The notes under the pieces: model-generated | The model's input: only the letters and a program-made list of their open reading frames with translations | The model's database searches: none | What the model was told of the DNA's origin: nothing | In this document: positions 1 to 8,476 of the stretch, piece by piece | How the letters are laid out: each line of letters starts with the position of its first letter | Position numbering within the stretch: position 1 is the stretch's first letter | Program-made: the position numbers and the translations under genes | Source: Eubacteriales bacterium | GTDB taxonomy: Bacteria; Bacillota; Clostridia; Christensenellales; Aristaeellaceae | Direction: 5' to 3' | Length of the DNA stretch: 37,285 nt | Assembly (NCBI GenBank): GCA_028701335.1 | Contig: JAQVQY010000010.1 | Span: 1-37,285 of the forward strand

Positions 1-1177
1 GGAAACCGTTTACCGCCAGCTCCTCACAGCGTGAGAGCGTATTAACGAGTATGGCGATGTGCTCCGGGAGAGGATCGACATGAATGGGCTGGATGCCCGC
101 TCGGGAGGCAATGACCGGTACCTCTACACAAGCGCCCGCGGGCAGGTTTTCCACCAGCCCAAAATTGCGAAGGTTCCCGTTGAACAGGAAGGGGGTGTGG
201 TCTCCAAACAACGCGTTGAAAATGTTGGACGCGTACTCGCCGCCTCTTTCAAGATCTTTATTCGGATCATTCAGCCATTCCACATACTCCGCCTCCCAGG
301 TGTTTTCGCGCTCCAGGTATTCTTTCAACAGATACGCGTGTTCACCGGGGTTCCATTCAGTTCCGTGGGTGCAGTATTTTTCGATCAGATCCGGGCGTTT
401 CCGGAACCAATACAGGTATTCGGAATTGTGTCCGGAGGATTCTGTGCAATAATAGCCAAACGCCTTGAAAATCTCGTTTCGGACCGGTTCAGCGTTGGCG
501 ACCTCCGGCTTCTTCATCGCTTCCCGGATTAAGGGGTAGGCATCCTTTCCATTCCACTTGTACTCAGTGAAGTAGGCCTGATGGTTGATGCCAGCACAGG
601 TATAGGTGATTTCTTCCATTGGCGCGCCTATGAAGCCCGCCAACAGTTCACTGGTTCCCTGAACACTATGGCACAGCCCGGTAACATTGGCTTTCGTCTC
701 GCTCTGCAGAGCCCTGCAGAGCATCGCCATCGGATTTGTATAGTTCAGCACAATCGCTTCCGGGCAGTATTTCTCCACTTCGCAGCAGATATCCAGCATG
801 ACCGGAGCGGTTCGCAGAAAACGGAAGATGCCCGAGGGCCCGCGGGTGTCTCCAACGCAGATATCCACGCCAAAGCTTTTTGGAATCTCAATGTCATGCC
901 GCCATACCTGAACACCTCCCTGAAGGATGGTGATCAGAACACCATCTGATCCCTCAAGCGCGGTCTTCAGGTCTGTGGTTTTTGATACTGTCGCGGGGTA
1001 TCCTCCGGCATTGAAAATGCTTTGAACGCCCTTCATGGCATAATCAAGACGCTTCTCATTGATATCCATCAGGCAGATATGCACGTCCCGGAAAGCCTCA
1101 AATGTCATGATATCCGTTACCAGGCCCCTTGTGAATTCCAGTGATCCCGCACCAATGAAGGTGATCTTTCTTGCCAT
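1..1177 (-). CDS. melA: GH4 family alpha-galactosidase-like glycosidase (C-terminus cut by window edge)
   Basis: This is a family 4 glycoside hydrolase, which cleaves glycosides by an NAD+ and metal dependent redox mechanism in the cytoplasm. About 392 residues are visible and the last few dozen are missing off the left edge. Seen: an N-terminal Rossmann glycine motif GAGS (residues 9-12), a conserved NYTNPM (145-150), the Cys-His metal-site motif CHSVQGT (C169, H170), and GINH (H199). The sequence resembles the MelA alpha-galactosidase branch more than 6-phospho-glucosidases, but substrate is inferred. The ATG at 1177 follows an AGGAG site. It is the last visible gene of the sugar cluster, separated from the isomerase gene by a strong hairpin, so its dosage may be set separately. 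An alpha-glucosidase or galacturonidase activity cannot be excluded. Confidence 0.88.
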   Translation of the reverse strand, partial: MARKITFIGAGSLEFTRGLVTDIMTFEAFRDVHICLMDINEKRLDYAMKGVQSIFNAGGYPATVSKTTDLKTALEGSDGVLITILQGGVQVWRHDIEIPKSFGVDICVGDTRGPSGIFRFLRTAPVMLDICCEVEKYCPEAIVLNYTNPMAMLCRALQSETKANVTGLCHSVQGTSELLAGFIGAPMEEITYTCAGINHQAYFTEYKWNGKDAYPLIREAMKKPEVANAEPVRNEIFKAFGYYCTESSGHNSEYLYWFRKRPDLIEKYCTHGTEWNPGEHAYLLKEYLERENTWEAEYVEWLNDPNKDLERGGEYASNIFNALFGDHTPFLFNGNLRNFGLVENLPAGACVEVPVIASRAGIQPIHVDPLPEHIAILVNTLSRCEELAVNGF

Positions 1178-1264
1178 TTCCTCGCTCCTTTTTTTATCAT
1201 CCGATACATTCGGACCGAAATGCAAACGGATAGCCATCAGGTCGGAGAATTCCCCGATATTGGT

Positions 1265-1293
1265 TTGGGCTATGCCTAACCGGCATAGCCCAA
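1265..1293 (-). other. Intercistronic hairpin between isomerase and GH4 genes
   Basis: A perfect 12-bp inverted repeat (arms 1265-1276 and 1282-1293, five-base loop) lies between the isomerase stop and the GH4 start. No U-tract follows on the minus strand, so it is more likely an mRNA stabiliser or partial attenuator than a complete intrinsic terminator. Confidence 0.7.
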
Positions 1294-1299
1294 TTCCTT

Positions 1300-2679
1300 T
1301 TAAAGCGCGACCACCTCCATGCCTGTCATTTCCGCGAAATCGATCATCTGGCGATACAAGTGTTTGCCATATCCGAGGCAACCATATTCGTTGTCCCAGT
1401 TTTTCATCAACTCGTCCACATCGCAATCCACCTTAACAAAAGCGTGGGGCCAGAACGGGATGCCGCACTCCGCCCTTCTTTCATCAATGATATCATCTTC
1501 CGGTTCATAAACCGTGCAGCGCGTAATTACCAGGCGGAATTTCCCGTCCACACGGCTCACCCTGCCAATTACGCCCTCCCCCGCTTTGCAGACGAGGCTG
1601 ACGGACAGTCCGCCGGCGGTTCCTTCTGTGGCGATCCCATGTTGGGCAAATTTGGCGCCATGCTTGTTGGCCAGGGAAGGCGGGCAAGCTCCATCCCCGA
1701 TAATCTTAATTTCCTTGTTCTTTTTGTCCAGATACTGCAGGTCACCATAGTATGTCGGTTCCTGGCTCAGGTATGTGAACAAAATACTGGTCAGGGCTGT
1801 GTTGAAGTCAGAGAGTGTGGAAGTCGGGATGCCCTCATCCAGCATCATGCTCTGCGCAAAACATGTGGCGGTGTAGTCATCCGCGAGGCCGGGGAAGGAC
1901 TGGATGGTGTAGTAACTGAAATTGTACTTGCCCATCAGCTTTTTAAGAGCCAGGTATAGCCGGACAGAGCGCTCTGTCATGGCATTGCGCTCAGGTTCCT
2001 CCACAAACTTCTGCCTGATCACACCAAACGCGCTATCCAGCTCTTCATCGCTGACAGCTTTGGCCGTATCCAGCAGTTCGGTGGTATCACGCGAATCAAT
2101 GTCAATGCCAAAGGTCTTCATCCACTGCGCGGGATCGGCCACGCCGCAGGTTTGCCCCATCCCCCGGCCTCCAAACGCAGCTATGGTGGTCATGTTGATG
2201 CGGTTCTTTACGGCAGATGCCTGGCAGTAACTCACGACAGATTCCAATGATGTTTCGTCTTCAGCGGCTCCATAGACAAAACGGTGCTTTATACCAATTT
2301 CGTTAAGCGCGGCTTTAAGCACCAAGCCGCCAACAGGACGCCAGCCCTGGGAGCCGGGATAGGTCCACACGATGATTCCCTTGCCGGTTTTCGCGAATTC
2401 GCGCAAGGCGCCAATCATGTTGGATGCCCACACCCAGGTGCCGGAAAACAGAACCAGGCAATCGATGCTGTCATCCTTGGCCATTGGCAGAATCACTTCC
2501 CTGGCATCGTCCTTGGTGGCCACAACCAGGTCATTTTCAACCAGCTTAACGCCCGCGTCAACCAGCGCGCGTTTTGAGCGATCAATAATCGCCTGATCAA
2601 TAAACAGGTCTCCCGAAGGATCTTTCAGCCCATCCTTATGAACCCCGTAAACAACGAAACCTGCAGTTGCCTTAATCAC
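1300..2679 (-). CDS. L-fucose/L-arabinose isomerase family protein
   Basis: A 459-residue member of the FucI/AraA isomerase superfamily, whose members interconvert aldoses and ketoses using a divalent metal in the cytoplasm. Seen: an N-terminal Rossmann-like half, then a conserved block [15 protein letters not shown] followed by [17 protein letters not shown], and further on [20 protein letters not shown], typical of the uncharacterised FucI-like branch rather than classical FucI or AraA. I chose the GTG at 2679, because a GGAGG site sits eight bases upstream; longer in-frame ATG choices would put that site inside the gene. It lies 42 bases after galM in the sugar cluster, so an isomerisation step on the imported or released sugar is likely. 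The substrate is not deducible; fucose, arabinose, galactose or a rarer aldose are all possible. Confidence 0.85.
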   Translation of the reverse strand: MIKATAGFVVYGVHKDGLKDPSGDLFIDQAIIDRSKRALVDAGVKLVENDLVVATKDDAREVILPMAKDDSIDCLVLFSGTWVWASNMIGALREFAKTGKGIIVWTYPGSQGWRPVGGLVLKAALNEIGIKHRFVYGAAEDETSLESVVSYCQASAVKNRINMTTIAAFGGRGMGQTCGVADPAQWMKTFGIDIDSRDTTELLDTAKAVSDEELDSAFGVIRQKFVEEPERNAMTERSVRLYLALKKLMGKYNFSYYTIQSFPGLADDYTATCFAQSMMLDEGIPTSTLSDFNTALTSILFTYLSQEPTYYGDLQYLDKKNKEIKIIGDGACPPSLANKHGAKFAQHGIATEGTAGGLSVSLVCKAGEGVIGRVSRVDGKFRLVITRCTVYEPEDDIIDERRAECGIPFWPHAFVKVDCDVDELMKNWDNEYGCLGYGKHLYRQMIDFAEMTGMEVVAL

Positions 2680-2721
2680 TTCCTGTACCTCCAAAAATAA
2701 TATTTCTCTATACAAAAACTG

Positions 2722-3777
2722 TCATTCGTCAAAGGCGATGACGAATTCAGTCTTGGAGAGGTATTCCTCTCCGGGATATAGCAGGACATCCGGACGATAT
2801 GCGTCCAGGTTGACCGCATTGGGAAAGCGGCCTGTTTCCAGGCAAACACCCCAGTTTTTCCCGTACACTTTTCCATCTTTCCCGGTGACCTGATGAATGC
2901 CGTTACCAGTATACACCAAAATGCCCGGCGAGTCGGTCATGCACGTAAGTGAAGGCGCGCATTGGCCGTCCGAAAGAACAGCTGCCCGCCGCATGCCCTC
3001 GCCATCCACAAGAAAGTAGTGATCAACGCCGTCCGCGGCGCAAATTTCAGGGTGCTCCTTGTGGGCAATCGCATCCGAGATTTTTTTACCGGCACGGAAA
3101 TCAAGCGGCGTGCCTTCGACTTTCTCAAGCTGGCCCGTAACTATCGGATCCTGCTCGCGGGCGGTCTTTGCGTAACGCTCTGCCATAATGGCCAACTGAT
3201 GATCCCGGCAACTTCCCTGTATCCCGTTCAGGTTGAAATAGCTATGATTTGTGAAGCTGACAGCCGTAAGCTCGCTGCACACAGCATGGTAGTCCAGCGA
3301 CAGGGTCAACGGCGCGACAAGCCGATAGCTCAGGCTTGCTTCCAGCAGGCCCGGAAAACCCAGCTCCATATCCGAGAATTTTCTGTAGAATTTTACGCCG
3401 TCATCCAGGATTTGCCAATCCCATACCTGGCGATGGAAGCCATGCGGGCCGCTGTGCATGCTATCGGGGCCCGCGTTCAAAGGAAGCTGAACCAAGGTTT
3501 CTCCAAGGCTGAACTTCCCGCCGGCCAAACGGTCCGCTATTGGGCCAATAAAAGCGCCGAAAAATGTACTGTCGTTTATGTAGCCCTGCAAACCATCGTA
3601 ACCAAGCACGAGATCCCGTGTAACGCCCTTCCCATCCTCAACCATGAATGCCTGCAGGATTGCCCCAAAGTTGCTTACTGATACCCTCAGGCCGGTTGAT
3701 TCATCCCGGATGTCAAATAAGCGGACCTCCCGGCCATTGGCAGCGCCCCATTTCCTGTGAACGATCCCGATGCTCAT
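2722..3777 (-). CDS. galM: Aldose 1-epimerase (mutarotase)
   Basis: Galactose-mutarotase family enzyme of 351 residues, the usual length, which interconverts alpha and beta anomers of aldoses in the cytoplasm. Seen: the N-terminal NFGAILQAF beta-strand motif, GPIADRLAGG (the family's GRxANRI region), HSGPHGFHRQVWDW containing the conserved substrate-binding His, NHSYFNLNG with the second catalytic His, and CLETGRFPNAVN near the C-terminus with the catalytic base Glu. The ATG at 3777 directly abuts the stop of the kinase gene, implying translational coupling. A mutarotase beside a GH4 glycosidase and an isomerase makes sense because glycosidase products are released as one anomer. The acceptor sugar need not be galactose. 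Confidence 0.93.
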   Translation of the reverse strand: MSIGIVHRKWGAANGREVRLFDIRDESTGLRVSVSNFGAILQAFMVEDGKGVTRDLVLGYDGLQGYINDSTFFGAFIGPIADRLAGGKFSLGETLVQLPLNAGPDSMHSGPHGFHRQVWDWQILDDGVKFYRKFSDMELGFPGLLEASLSYRLVAPLTLSLDYHAVCSELTAVSFTNHSYFNLNGIQGSCRDHQLAIMAERYAKTAREQDPIVTGQLEKVEGTPLDFRAGKKISDAIAHKEHPEICAADGVDHYFLVDGEGMRRAAVLSDGQCAPSLTCMTDSPGILVYTGNGIHQVTGKDGKVYGKNWGVCLETGRFPNAVNLDAYRPDVLLYPGEEYLSKTEFVIAFDE

Positions 3778-4797
3778 TCAAACACCCTTCTTTAATCCTT
3801 GGTTGATGAGTCCCATGAACAAATCGCGGTCTATATGGCCGGCTATTGTATCAGGTACACTTATTGCTTCAGCCGCAAGGCTCGATCCCAGTTCAGGTGC
3901 GGACAGTTCATTGCCGCCCAAAAACGGCAGCCCCATAGCCAAACCGCAGATGATGCCGGAGATATAGGCATCTCCCGCGCCGCCGGTCGCCACAACCTTA
4001 GCAGGCTTTGCCGCAATATGACGGAGTTTGTTCTCTGCCGCGATGAAACTTCCCTGAGCCCCGCAGGTCATAGCCAGCATAATCCCGGGATTTGTTTTCC
4101 GTAATTTCTCATAGCTTGCTTCTGCCAGTTTGCTAAAATCATCGGTTTTCAGCTGACAATAGGCCGCCGCTTCATCTTCATTGATAGCCAGCAAATCCGT
4201 GTTTTCAACGCCGCCGCCGCCAACAAACTCGCCTACCTCATCCAGCAGGAAAGATGAGACACAAAACGCGCCCAGGGCTTTCGCGCTTCTCAATAGTTCC
4301 AGCCTGCTTGCCACCGGCACCTCAGGCACCGCGACCACCAGGGTTCTCCCGCTGACCTGAAAGGGCAGGTTGTCCAGCGCCGTTTGAATGTCGATTTCCG
4401 ACACCAGGGAACTGGCGCTTTGGGATGTGGTTACGTTGCATATTGCCTTATCGGGGTACTGCAAACAGACGCTGTACATTGTCGGCTTTTGCTCCAAACG
4501 CTTTACAAAAGCTGTATCAATGCCCGCGCTTTCCATCTGCTGAAGCAACTCGCCGCCCGCGGAATCCCGCCCGACGGCCCCAATAGCGTGAACAGATACC
4601 TCTGGAGACAAGATGCGGGCCACATAATGAAGGATAATGTGCTGTTTGCAGTAATCCTTTGCCGGGCTCAGCATCGCCAGGCGGGTCTCATTCCGGCTCA
4701 ACGGCCTATTGTCTTCGAACTCGAAAATGATGCCGCTCCCTATTCCCCCCGTTCCAAGGACATGGTCATATTGTGTTTGCATTGCCATGGATGTCAT
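3778..4797 (-). CDS. PfkB family carbohydrate kinase
   Basis: A 339-residue ribokinase/PfkB-fold kinase that would phosphorylate a sugar or sugar phosphate with ATP. Seen: the C-terminal PfkB signature TGGAGDAY (271-278), with D276 as the catalytic base and the GAGD anion hole, an INEDEA motif (205-210) typical of the family's NxxE metal-binding motif, and a G-rich N-terminal strand. The signature has Tyr where many family members have Phe. The start overlaps the end of the NagB-like gene by 32 bases. The ATG at 4797 lies four bases after GGAGG; an in-frame ATG at 4788 is an alternative. Its place with an isomerase suggests it phosphorylates the ketose produced, but this is inference. Confidence 0.87.
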   Translation of the reverse strand: MTSMAMQTQYDHVLGTGGIGSGIIFEFEDNRPLSRNETRLAMLSPAKDYCKQHIILHYVARILSPEVSVHAIGAVGRDSAGGELLQQMESAGIDTAFVKRLEQKPTMYSVCLQYPDKAICNVTTSQSASSLVSEIDIQTALDNLPFQVSGRTLVVAVPEVPVASRLELLRSAKALGAFCVSSFLLDEVGEFVGGGGVENTDLLAINEDEAAAYCQLKTDDFSKLAEASYEKLRKTNPGIMLAMTCGAQGSFIAAENKLRHIAAKPAKVVATGGAGDAYISGIICGLAMGLPFLGGNELSAPELGSSLAAEAISVPDTIAGHIDRDLFMGLINQGLKKGV

Positions 4798-5671
4798 TGA
4801 ACCTCCACTCAGGATGCAGTGAAATGGGATGCCTTGCCGTATCTTCCGTGGCGGTCAGCATGGCATCGGGGTGCGATTGCAGCAGGGTCATCGGATACTC
4901 TGTCGTCAGCGGAGAAAACAACGCGACGCGAAGCGCCGTCTGCTTCCAGGCGCCGGTATCGCTGAACAACCTGACCTTTTTTGCGCTCAGGCATTCCTTG
5001 ACGCCCAGCGTGACCGACATGGGCGGCACAAACTGATAGGCCGCGCCGTATGTCCGCTGCGCCAGGGCAATAACGGTGTCCGCGTTGTTTTCCTGGATAC
5101 GGATGGAGGAGTTGCGCAACTGGTCCAATGACAGCTGGCTATAGGGAGCGCGGCGGGCCTGATTATAGGCGATGTGTCCGTCCTGCCCCCAACCCCCCAA
5201 TGTCAGGTCAAGCTCATGCTTATAGATTTCTTCCCGCACAGATTCCATGGTGGCAGGCGACAGGAAAAACCGCTGGTGTTGCGGAACAGCCAGTTCCTTA
5301 TCGATCCCGCCGTAGAAGTGTTTTTCCATAAAACTGCGGAAGTTGTATGGGTCGTCCCGGTGAAGAAGCTTTCCTTCCCAATCCAGGCATTCATCCATAT
5401 GGAATACCACCAGGTTACGCAGGTTGACTCTGCGGGTGTTAACAAGCGTCTCAAAAGGCTTGTACCAGCTGCTTGGCCCGCAGGGGATAATTGCCCGCAG
5501 CATGCGGCCTTCCCTGTTGGCCTGTTCGATCTCTTGCGCAAGCTCTTCAGCCATGAGCCGGCCCATGCTTGCCGAGTCTGCCACCATCCTGAAAGGTATT
5601 TTCCCGTCAGGATGCTTTTCCAGCTGTTCCGCAGGCACGCTGCACCATGTGTACAGTTGCTTGTTGTCCAA
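4766..5671 (-). CDS. NagB-like sugar-phosphate isomerase/deaminase family protein with altered active site
   Basis: A 301-residue protein of the glucosamine-6-phosphate deaminase (NagB) superfamily. Seen: a phosphate-loop-like segment around residues 63-70, FHMDE (90-94, matching the NagB catalytic Asp72 region), and GGWGQDGHIAYNQ (159-171), matching the NagB segment that carries Asp141, His143 and Glu148. Asp164 and His166 are kept, but the position of Glu148 is Gln (Q171). In NagB that Glu helps His open the sugar ring, so classical GlcN6P deamination is doubtful. It is somewhat longer than NagB. It follows the permease gene by 21 bases and overlaps the kinase gene. I infer a role on the sugar phosphate made by this cluster; it may be an isomerase or lactonase-like relative. 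Confidence 0.8.
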   Translation of the reverse strand: MDNKQLYTWCSVPAEQLEKHPDGKIPFRMVADSASMGRLMAEELAQEIEQANREGRMLRAIIPCGPSSWYKPFETLVNTRRVNLRNLVVFHMDECLDWEGKLLHRDDPYNFRSFMEKHFYGGIDKELAVPQHQRFFLSPATMESVREEIYKHELDLTLGGWGQDGHIAYNQARRAPYSQLSLDQLRNSSIRIQENNADTVIALAQRTYGAAYQFVPPMSVTLGVKECLSAKKVRLFSDTGAWKQTALRVALFSPLTTEYPMTLLQSHPDAMLTATEDTARHPISLHPEWRFNDIHGNANTI

Positions 5672-5692
5672 TGTTTCCTCCTTGCGCTCGTC

Positions 5693-6868
5693 TCAGATCG
5701 AATAGCGCTGTTTGTTCTTGAAATACATGTCAAACGCGACGGCCACCAGCACAACCAGGCCCTTGATCGCGGACTGCCAGTCGATGGAAACACCCAGCAG
5801 GGACATGCCGTTGTTCAGAACACCCATGATCAGCGCGCCCACCATGACGCCGTATACCGTGCCAGCTCCCCCGCTGATTGAAGCGCCGCCGAGGAAGCAG
5901 GCCGCAACGGCATCCAGTTCGTAGCCAACGCCTGCTTTGGGCGTAGCCGCGTTAAGGCGCGATGTGACCAGGATTCCCGCGAGTGCGGCCATCAATCCGG
6001 AAATGAGGTATACGATAAACATCATGCGTTTTGTGTTGATGCCTGAGAGCTTGGCGGCTTTGATGTTGCCTCCCATCGCGTATAAATGCCGTCCAAATAC
6101 CGATTTCTTCGTAATAAAGGAGAAAATCAGGATCAGCCCAACCAGAACCAGCATGGCAAAAGAGATGCCCTTGTAACCAGCCAGCAGCCAGCAAATGGCG
6201 TTTATAAACAGTGCGAAAATCAGTATTTTCACAATCAGCTGGCCAGTGGATTCCGTAGGAAGGCCATTCTTCTTGTTCCCGTAATGGGAAATCAGCAATA
6301 CCGCCGCCAGGACAAGCGTTCCAGCCGCCCCTATTACCAGGGTCAGCATATGCCGCCCCGTACCCGCGGAAAAGTCCTCAAGAAATCCTGTAGCCAAAAA
6401 CTGATACGCTTCCGGAAATGGCCCGATGGATCTTCCGTTCAGGATAACCTGCGCGAGACCGCGGAAAATCAGGCTTCCCGAGAGTGTTGTGATCCAGGGG
6501 TGCACCTTGACAAACGCAATCCAAAAACCTTGCCAGGCGCCTACCGCCAAGCCGGAAAGAAGGATTAACAAAACGGCTGGCAGGGTTGGCACTTTCATGT
6601 CAACCATCAGGACACCAGCTATTGCCCCGCAGAAAGCGACCACAGATCCCACAGCGAGGTCAATGTTGCCCCCGGTAAGAATGCAAAGCAGCATACCCAT
6701 CCCCAAGACAAAAACATACATGTTTTGGTGGAGCAGATTGCTGACGTTCAGCGGCTTGAGCATAGTGCCCTGTGTGGCGAATTGGAGGACTATGATCAAA
6801 ACCACGAGGGCAAACCCCATGGTATATTCCCGGATATTCGTTTTGGATGAACTCTTTAGTGTTGTCAC
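5693..6868 (-). CDS. mmsB: Multiple-monosaccharide ABC transporter permease (GguB/MmsB type)
   Basis: A 391-residue inner-membrane permease of the CUT2 sugar ABC family. It is mostly hydrophobic with about ten predicted membrane segments, and has the CUT2 landmarks GGNIDLAVGS (about residue 66), VKVHPWITTL, GRHLYAMGGN and the later FLGGASISGGAGTVYG. The long central insertion (residues about 165-230) separating membrane segments is characteristic of the GguB/MmsB branch that pairs with ChvE-like binding proteins. It starts six bases after the ATPase stop. It most likely works as a homodimer with the adjacent ATPase and binding protein; the imported sugar is unknown, with galactose, arabinose, xylose and glucose being known substrates of relatives. 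Confidence 0.92.
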   Translation of the reverse strand: MTTLKSSSKTNIREYTMGFALVVLIIVLQFATQGTMLKPLNVSNLLHQNMYVFVLGMGMLLCILTGGNIDLAVGSVVAFCGAIAGVLMVDMKVPTLPAVLLILLSGLAVGAWQGFWIAFVKVHPWITTLSGSLIFRGLAQVILNGRSIGPFPEAYQFLATGFLEDFSAGTGRHMLTLVIGAAGTLVLAAVLLISHYGNKKNGLPTESTGQLIVKILIFALFINAICWLLAGYKGISFAMLVLVGLILIFSFITKKSVFGRHLYAMGGNIKAAKLSGINTKRMMFIVYLISGLMAALAGILVTSRLNAATPKAGVGYELDAVAACFLGGASISGGAGTVYGVMVGALIMGVLNNGMSLLGVSIDWQSAIKGLVVLVAVAFDMYFKNKQRYSI

Positions 6869-6874
6869 GGTGCC

Positions 6875-8413
6875 TTACTCCTTTGAACTCTGAATGATTG
6901 CCGCCATAATGTTTTCCTGTGTAGCCGTTTCACCTGAAACTTCGCCAATAATGCTTCCCTCGTTCATAATGTAAATCCTGTCGCACAGTCCGATTAGTTC
7001 CGCCATCTCTGATGAAATGACCAGGATGTGCTTTCCTTCCAGCGCCAGCTTGTTGATCAGCGTGTAAACCTCATATTTTGCGCCCACGTCAATGCCGCGG
7101 GTCGGCTCATCCATAATCAGGACCTCCGGCTCCGCAAACACCCATTTCGCGAGCATCACCTTTTGCTGGTTGCCCCCCGAAAGATTCCCGACCGCCTGGA
7201 ACAGGTCCGGGGCCTTGATATGGAACTCGTCGCGAAGCTTTTCCGACTCTACCAGCTCCAGGAGATGGTTGACCGTGTGATTGCTGCCAACACGTTCGAG
7301 GTTGGATAGCGTCAGGTTAGTGGTCACGCTCTGGCTAAGGATGAGCCCTTCCCCTTTGCGGTCCTCCGTAACATAGGCGATACTGTGTTGAATGGCCTCA
7401 GCGGGGGTCCGTGCCCGGATCTGTTTTCCATGCAGACGCAGGTCACCTTCAACCGAGGCCCCATAAGTGCGCCCAAAAACGCTCTTGCACAACTCAGTTC
7501 GCCCTGCGCCCATCAGGCCAGCGATACCAACCACTTCCCCTTTTGCGACGCGGATATTGATGTTTTCCAGTTTTTTGCGCGAAGGATTGGCTTCATCACC
7601 CACACTCCAGTTTTCTATCTCGAACAACTTCGTGGGATCAATATCGCGTTCCCGGGGCGGGAATCGCTGGGACAAATCCCTTCCAACCATCCCCCGGATA
7701 ATGCGCTCCTCAGTTACGTCACTATCGTTCAGGAGCGTTTCCACAGTTGACCCATCGCGCAGAATGGTAATTTCATCCGCAACCTTTCGTACTTCATGGA
7801 TTTTATGGGAGATGATGATGGACGTGATGCCCTGCTGTTTAAGGCTCAGGATCAGCTCAAGCAGTTTCTCCGATTCCTCATCATTAAGGGCCGCGGTTGG
7901 CTCATCAAGAATAAGGAGCTTGACGTCCTTGGATAACGCTTTGGCTATCTCCACCAGCTGCTGTTTCCCTACCCCCAGTGTCTGCACCTGCGTGCCGGGA
8001 TCCACATGAAGATTCACGCTTCTCAGCAGTTTATCCGCATATAAATAGGTCTGCGACCAATCCACCACACCTTTGGCGCTGAGACGCTCATTTCCAAGAA
8101 AAATATTTTCGGCAACCGAAAGCTGCGGGATCAGGGCCAACTCCTGGTGGATGATGACTATCCCCTTCCCCTCACTGTCACGGACACCCTTGAATTTGCA
8201 TAGCTCGCCATCAAAATATATATCCCCATCATAGGTGCCATATGGATAAATGCCGCTGAGAACATTCATCAGAGTGGATTTGCCCGCCCCGTTTTCTCCG
8301 ACGATCGCGTGGATATGTCCCTTCTGAGCGCGAAGGCTGACACGGTCCAGCGCTTTTACACCTGGAAATGTTTTTGTGATCTCCCGCATTTCCAGCAACA
8401 CATTGTCAGACAC
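6875..8413 (-). CDS. mmsA: Multiple-monosaccharide ABC transporter, two-domain ATPase (GguA/MmsA type)
   Basis: A 512-residue ATPase with two fused nucleotide-binding domains, as usual for CUT2 sugar importers. Domain 1 has Walker A GENGAGKST (39-47), the helical-loop signature LGVGKQQLVEIAKAL and Walker B LLILDEPTAAL. Domain 2 has a degenerate Walker A (GLMGAGRTEL) but a good signature LSGGNQQKVMLAKW and Walker B LIMDEPTRGID, the standard asymmetric arrangement. I chose the GTG at 8413, six bases after AAGGAGG; the upstream in-frame ATG at 8449 would include part of an intergenic hairpin. It lies 63 bases downstream of the binding-protein gene, across that hairpin, and directly upstream of the permease gene. 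Confidence 0.94.
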   Translation of the reverse strand: MSDNVLLEMREITKTFPGVKALDRVSLRAQKGHIHAIVGENGAGKSTLMNVLSGIYPYGTYDGDIYFDGELCKFKGVRDSEGKGIVIIHQELALIPQLSVAENIFLGNERLSAKGVVDWSQTYLYADKLLRSVNLHVDPGTQVQTLGVGKQQLVEIAKALSKDVKLLILDEPTAALNDEESEKLLELILSLKQQGITSIIISHKIHEVRKVADEITILRDGSTVETLLNDSDVTEERIIRGMVGRDLSQRFPPRERDIDPTKLFEIENWSVGDEANPSRKKLENINIRVAKGEVVGIAGLMGAGRTELCKSVFGRTYGASVEGDLRLHGKQIRARTPAEAIQHSIAYVTEDRKGEGLILSQSVTTNLTLSNLERVGSNHTVNHLLELVESEKLRDEFHIKAPDLFQAVGNLSGGNQQKVMLAKWVFAEPEVLIMDEPTRGIDVGAKYEVYTLINKLALEGKHILVISSEMAELIGLCDRIYIMNEGSIIGEVSGETATQENIMAAIIQSSKE

Positions 8414-8434
8414 AGAGTTCCTCCTTGTTTGATG

Positions 8435-8463
8435 GGGGATATGGCACAAATCGCCATATCCCC
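8435..8463 (-). other. Intercistronic hairpin after the binding-protein gene
   Basis: A perfect 11-bp inverted repeat (arms 8435-8445 and 8453-8463, seven-base loop) sits between the binding-protein stop and the ATPase start. It has no following U-tract. Such hairpins after binding-protein genes commonly protect the upstream mRNA and give excess binding protein over the membrane components. Confidence 0.75.
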
Positions 8464-8476
8464 GGATATCTGCGCT

